Positions 5,191 to 6,055 of a stretch of 6,055 nucleotides of DNA are shown here, piece by piece. Position 1 is the first letter of the stretch; every line of letters begins with the position of its first letter. The notes beneath the pieces were generated by a model that had not been told where the DNA came from, ran no database searches, and saw nothing but the letters and a program-made list of their open reading frames with translations. Source of the DNA: Flavobacteriales bacterium (GTDB lineage: Bacteria > Bacteroidota > Bacteroidia > Flavobacteriales > Flavobacteriaceae); assembly GCA_027032855.1 (NCBI GenBank), contig JALVLX010000024.1, positions 1 through 6,055 on the forward strand, given 5' to 3'. The position numbers and the translations under genes are program-made.

Positions 5191-6054
5191 TTACGAAAAC
5201 AAATCGTGAATGCGTTCAAAGAAAGATTTTTCAGATTTTCCGGGATTTGGTTTAAAATTAGGATGGTCAAAATATTTTTTAAAAAATTCTTTTTGTTCTT
5301 TATCCAATTTTTTAGGGACCCAAATATTGACGTTAACCAATAAATCACCGGTTCCGTATCCGTCAATATCCGGTACGCCTTTGTTTTTTAAGCGTAAAAT
5401 TTTACCGGACTGTGTGCCGGGTTCCAAACGCAATTTGATTTTGCCTGACGGGGTTTCAATGATTTTTTCTGCTCCTAAAACTGCCTCAGGCATGCTGATA
5501 TACAAATCGTAGTGGAGGTTATTGCCTTCTCTTTTAAAATTATTATCACTTTCTTCAATCAGCTGCACAATCAAATCACCGGCTATGCCATTTGTTCCGG
5601 GTGCCTCGTTTCCCTTACCCCCTACTCTCAATTGTACACCGTTGCGTACGCCCTTAGGTAATTTAATGCTGACGATATCTTCTTTGAGTATCATGCCGTT
5701 GGCATCAGAACCCGCACCGCGACTTTTCAATACTTGTCCCGTACCGCCACAAACATTGCAAGTCCCGGTGGTTTGCATACGTCCAAAAATCGTATTGGTT
5801 ACACGATGTACTTTACCGGTACCGTTACACTGATGACAAGTTTGGTAGGTTGTACCGGGGGCTTTAATCTTTCGTTTAATTTTTATCTTTTTTTCACCGC
5901 CGTTGATGATATCTTTTAAGGTAATTTTGAGTTTGACACGTAAGTCTGAACCTCTATATCGTGGTGCTGTCCGGCCACCTGCTCTACCGTGTGACGAACG
6001 AAAACCTCCTCCAAAAATATCACCGAAAATATCACCAAATTGTGCAAAAATATC
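5191..6054 (-). CDS. dnaJ: Chaperone DnaJ (Hsp40), C-terminal 287 residues; start outside window
   Basis: DnaJ is the Hsp70 (DnaK) co-chaperone that delivers unfolded substrates and stimulates ATP hydrolysis in the cytoplasm. The frame runs off the right edge, so the J domain is missing from view; the Met at 5778 is internal. Visible in order, in fragment numbering, are a Gly/Phe-rich linker (1-20, 'FGDIFGDIFGGGF'), the start of the first beta domain, two CxxCxGxG zinc motifs (CHQCNGTG 73-80; CNVCGGTG 99-106), and the C-terminal substrate-binding domains with 'LPKGVRNGVQLRVGGKGNEAPG', 'GDLIVQL', 'DLYISMPEAVLGA' and 'GTQSGKILRLKNKG'. The tail 'KSEKSFFERIHDLFS' resembles flavobacterial DnaJ. 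Motifs 1 and 4 of the usual four are absent: 'APGTTYQ' and 'SDANGM' stand in their places. This matches the Bacteroidota form I recall. grpE often lies upstream in this group, but is not in view. Confidence 0.95.
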   Translation of the reverse strand, partial: DIFAQFGDIFGDIFGGGFRSSHGRAGGRTAPRYRGSDLRVKLKITLKDIINGGEKKIKIKRKIKAPGTTYQTCHQCNGTGKVHRVTNTIFGRMQTTGTCNVCGGTGQVLKSRGAGSDANGMILKEDIVSIKLPKGVRNGVQLRVGGKGNEAPGTNGIAGDLIVQLIEESDNNFKREGNNLHYDLYISMPEAVLGAEKIIETPSGKIKLRLEPGTQSGKILRLKNKGVPDIDGYGTGDLLVNVNIWVPKKLDKEQKEFFKKYFDHPNFKPNPGKSEKSFFERIHDLFS

Positions 6055-6055
6055 T

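Noticed and set aside
5191..5778. Taking the Met at 5778 as the start of dnaJ
   Set aside because: The frame continues to 6054 and encodes the first zinc motif and the Gly/Phe linker, so this Met is internal to DnaJ.

Overview
The window comes from an AT-rich bacterium of the phylum Bacteroidota, most likely Flavobacteriales or a close relative. Four things support this: a DnaJ of the flavobacterial type that keeps only two of the four CxxCxGxG zinc motifs; a sigma-54 activator-like response regulator that stops right after its AAA+ module; gene starts without clear Shine-Dalgarno sequences; and TAnnTTTG-type -7 promoter elements upstream of two genes. The placement rests on remembered family features, not on a database search.

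Layout. Two genes point right: the 3' end of an AsmA-like envelope protein (1-723, start outside the window) and, after a 46-nt gap, a PqiA-like membrane protein (770-2050). They look like one operon and both belong to families linked to lipid movement across the envelope. They converge, with only 13 bp between stop codons, on a leftward sigma-54 response regulator without a DNA-binding domain (2064-3227). A 281-bp gap (3228-3508) holds that regulator's promoter, short tandem repeats and a nested inverted repeat. Next, also leftward, is a DUF389 membrane protein (3509-4963). A 227-bp gap (4964-5190) holds a candidate promoter and a series of inverted repeats. Last is the 3' part of dnaJ (5191-6054, start outside the window).

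There are five protein genes, two of them cut by the window edges. I saw no rRNA, tRNA, CRISPR array, insertion sequence or phage gene. Most of the window looks like ordinary chromosome. The points worth a second look are the AsmA/PqiA pairing, the 11-residue repeat tail of the AsmA-like protein, the uncharacterised N-terminal region fused to the PqiA-like core, the activator without a DNA-binding domain, the reduced DnaJ zinc domain, and the structured elements in the two intergenic gaps.
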